Below are positions 62,086-64,000 of a stretch of DNA of 64,000 nucleotides, in pieces. The number at the start of each line of letters is the position of its first letter. The stretch's first letter is position 1. The notes beneath the pieces are model-generated. The model saw only the letters and a program-made list of their open reading frames with translations. It was not told where the DNA came from and ran no database searches. The translations under genes and the position numbers were made by a program. Location: positions 1,244,001 through 1,308,000 of the forward strand of contig NZ_SKBR01000001.1 in assembly GCF_013450295.1 (NCBI RefSeq), written 5' to 3'. This DNA comes from Streptomyces sp. AJS327. GTDB lineage: Bacteria; Actinomycetota; Actinomycetes; Streptomycetales; Streptomycetaceae.

Positions 62086-63514
62086 GATCGCCGCCCTCAC
62101 CGGCGGACGGCAGTACGGCATAACGGACCCGGAAGCGCGGGTCACCGGCCCCGCGGTGATCGACTCCCGCGAGGCGGAGCCGGGCAGCCTCTTCGCCGCC
62201 TTCGCCGGAGCCCGCGTCGACGGCCACGACTTCGCGCGCGACGCCCTCGCACAGGGCGCCACCTGCGTGCTGGCGACGCGCCCCCTCGACGACCCCGCGG
62301 TGCCCGCCGTCGTGGTCGAGGACGTGACCCGCGCGCTGGGCGCGCTGGCCCGTGACTCGGTCGCCCGGCTGGGCACCCAGGTCGTGGCGCTCACCGGCTC
62401 CGCGGGCAAGACCAGCACCAAGGACCTGATCGCCCAGCTGCTGGAGCGGCTCGGCCCCACAGTGTGGCCACCGGGCTCGCTCAACAACGAGATCGGGCTG
62501 CCGCTGACCGCCCTGCGGGCCGGCGCCGAGACCCGGCACCTGGTCCTGGAGATGGGCGCCCGGGGCATCGGCCACATCCGCTACCTCGCCGAGCTGACGC
62601 CGCCGCGTATCGGGGTCGTGCTGAACGTCGGCACCGCGCACGTCGGCGAGTTCGGTGGCCGGGAGGCCATCGCCACCGCCAAGGGCGAGCTGGTCGAGGC
62701 GCTGCCCTCGGCGGCTGACGGCGGCGTCGCGGTGCTCAACGCCGACGACCCGCTGGTGCGCGCCATGACCGCGCGGACCGCGGCGCGTCCCCTGCTCTTC
62801 GGGGAGGCGGAGGAGGCGGAGATCCGCGCCGTAAATGTCCGGCTCACCGAGGAAGGACGTCCCACCTTCACGCTGCACACCCCCACCGGGTGCGGGGAGG
62901 TGACGCTCCGGCTGTACGGTGAGCACCACGTGTCGAACGCGCTCGCAGCGGCGGCCGTCGCCCACGAACTGGGCATGTCCGCCGAGGGGATCGCCGAAGC
63001 GCTCTCCGCGGCGGGCACGCTCTCCCGTTGGCGGATGGAGGTCACCGAGCGCGCCGACGGCGTCACGGTCGTCAACGACGCCTACAACGCCAACCCCGAC
63101 TCCACGCGGGCCGCGCTCCGCGCCCTCGTCGCGATGGGCGGGGCCGCGAAGGCCCCGGGGGGCCGGACCTGGGCGGTGCTGGGCGAGATGGCCGAACTCG
63201 GTGAGGAAGCGCTCACCGAGCACGACGCGATCGGGCGGCTCGCCGTCCGGCTCAACGTCAGCAAGCTCGTGGCGGTCGGAGGCCGGGAGGCCCACTGGAT
63301 CGACATGGGCGCCAAGAACGAGGGTTCGTGGGGTGAGGAGTCGGTGCACGTGTCCGACGCTGAGGCGGCCGTCGACCTGCTGCGCGGTCAGCTGCGTCCG
63401 GGGGATGTCGTACTGGTGAAGGCGTCCCGGTCGGTGGGTCTGGAACGGGTGGCACAGGCGCTGCTGGACGAGCGCGGGTCAGCCGACGCAGAGGGCGAGG
63501 TCGCTGCCCGATGA
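62063..63514 (+). CDS. murF: UDP-MurNAc-pentapeptide synthetase MurF
   Basis: 483 residues from the ATG at 62063, overlapping murE by 23 nt. Mur ligase motifs: DSREAEPGSLFAAF, ATP loop VVALTGSAGKTSTKDLIAQL, LNNEIGLPLTALRA, VLEMGARGIGHI, NVGTAHVGEFG, NDAYNANPDSTRAALRAL and VLGEMAELGEEA. It ligates D-Ala-D-Ala to UDP-MurNAc-tripeptide, the last cytoplasmic step before lipid I formation. Coupled at its 3' end to mraY (ATGA overlap). Length and motifs are standard. Confidence 0.96.
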   Translation: MIPLTLAEIAALTGGRQYGITDPEARVTGPAVIDSREAEPGSLFAAFAGARVDGHDFARDALAQGATCVLATRPLDDPAVPAVVVEDVTRALGALARDSVARLGTQVVALTGSAGKTSTKDLIAQLLERLGPTVWPPGSLNNEIGLPLTALRAGAETRHLVLEMGARGIGHIRYLAELTPPRIGVVLNVGTAHVGEFGGREAIATAKGELVEALPSAADGGVAVLNADDPLVRAMTARTAARPLLFGEAEEAEIRAVNVRLTEEGRPTFTLHTPTGCGEVTLRLYGEHHVSNALAAAAVAHELGMSAEGIAEALSAAGTLSRWRMEVTERADGVTVVNDAYNANPDSTRAALRALVAMGGAAKAPGGRTWAVLGEMAELGEEALTEHDAIGRLAVRLNVSKLVAVGGREAHWIDMGAKNEGSWGEESVHVSDAEAAVDLLRGQLRPGDVVLVKASRSVGLERVAQALLDERGSADAEGEVAAR

Positions 63515-64000
63515 GGCAAATCCTCGTCTCCGGAGTCATCGGACTCTTCCTCTCGCTGGTCGGAACCCCGCTGCTGATCAAGCTGCTGGCCTCCAAGGGC
63601 TACGGGCAGTTCATCCGCGACGACGGGCCGCAGAACCACCACAGCAAGCGCGGTACGCCGACGATGGGCGGTATCGCCTTCATCCTGGCCACGCTCGTCG
63701 CGTACGCGGCCACCAAGGTGATCACCAGTGAGCAGCCGACCTTCTCCGGCGTGCTGGTGCTCTTCCTCTTCGCCGGCATGGGACTCGTCGGCTTCCTCGA
63801 CGACTACATCAAGATCGTCAAGCAGCGCAGCCTGGGGCTGCGGGCCAAGGCGAAGATGGCCGGTCAGCTGATCGTCGGCGTCGCGTTCGCCATCCTCTCG
63901 CTGAACTTCGCGGACTCCCGGGGACAGACCCCGGCCTCCACCAAGCTCTCCTTCACCCAGGACTTCGGCTGGTCCATCGGCCCGGTGCTGTTCGTCATCT
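63511..64000 (+). CDS. mraY: Phospho-MurNAc-pentapeptide translocase MraY (partial)
   Basis: 163 codons are visible from the ATG at 63511; the gene runs off the right edge. Family features: an N-terminal transmembrane helix (SGVIGLFLSLVGTPLLIKLL), then GQFIRDDGPQNHHSKRGTPT and MGGIAFILATL, then a further helix leading to the catalytic motif FLDDYIKIVKQRSLGL. It transfers phospho-MurNAc-pentapeptide to undecaprenyl phosphate to form lipid I. Start overlaps the murF stop (ATGA), continuing the tight dcw operon. Confidence 0.96.
   Translation, partial: MRQILVSGVIGLFLSLVGTPLLIKLLASKGYGQFIRDDGPQNHHSKRGTPTMGGIAFILATLVAYAATKVITSEQPTFSGVLVLFLFAGMGLVGFLDDYIKIVKQRSLGLRAKAKMAGQLIVGVAFAILSLNFADSRGQTPASTKLSFTQDFGWSIGPVLFVI

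Overview
This is a core chromosomal stretch of a very high-GC actinomycete, most likely Streptomyces. The evidence is the strong G/C bias at third codon positions, frequent GTG/TTG starts, many genes with a TANNNT -10 box directly before a start codon lacking a Shine-Dalgarno sequence, Streptomyces-type families (DUF3040, SAV_6107 HEPN, DUF5304, TgpA/DUF58/MoxR), and gene order. I see no phage, transposase, tRNA, rRNA or CRISPR. Species is not determinable by eye.

Layout. 1-7.6 kb: rhomboid protease (partial), zinc-ribbon protein, NYN-domain protein, two tandem secreted NlpC/P60 hydrolases and a metallopeptidase-like lipoprotein. 7.7-12.9 kb: GT87 membrane mannosyltransferase-like gene divergent from a PimB'-like GT4 mannosyltransferase, then a long-chain acyl-CoA ligase. 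13-24 kb: metallophosphoesterase, SRPBCC protein plus ArsA-like ATPase, DUF5304 protein, ROK glucokinase plus EEP phosphatase, membrane protein plus lipase-like hydrolase, PlsC-like acyltransferase with a repeat tail, and a NarL-type two-component system. 24-33 kb: phosphofructokinase, D-lactate dehydrogenase-like enzyme, class II DAHP synthase, the iron pair Bfd/bacterioferritin with iron boxes, a sulfite-oxidase-like molybdoenzyme, DUF4396 protein, endonuclease IV and a secreted transglycosylase. 33-42 kb: PASTA Ser/Thr kinase, thiO-thiS-thiG behind a TPP riboswitch, NAD(P)H:acceptor reductase, Rv2175c-like DNA-binding protein, thiE and metF. 42-56 kb: Pro-rich membrane protein, CrtI-like oxidoreductase, TetR regulator, HEPN protein behind a DNA-damage-type (PafBC) promoter, methyltransferase, DUF3040 protein, the MoxR-DUF58-transglutaminase operon and beta-carbonic anhydrase. 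56-64 kb: start of the dcw division/cell-wall cluster (rsmH-ftsL-ftsI-murE-murF-mraY), with tightly overlapping genes.

Much of the window is devoted to the cell envelope: peptidoglycan precursor synthesis and septal transpeptidation, hydrolases that remodel the wall, phosphatidylinositol mannoside/phospholipid synthesis, and a PASTA kinase that senses wall fragments. As I recall it, the Mycobacterium tuberculosis interval Rv2163c-Rv2190c has the same families in much the same order (dcw genes, metF, Rv2175c, pknL, aroG, plsC, ArsA-like, SRPBCC, fadD15, pimB', NlpC/P60), which supports an ancient conserved neighbourhood rather than a recent island.

I did not find a clear new defence or mobile system. 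The least ordinary signals are the PafBC-type promoter before the HEPN gene, the PPi-type active site of the phosphofructokinase, the Arg-for-Lys P-loop of the ArsA-like ATPase, the kinase/Rv2175c pairing, the structured leader before the first NlpC/P60 gene, and several short tandem repeats inside or at the ends of genes.
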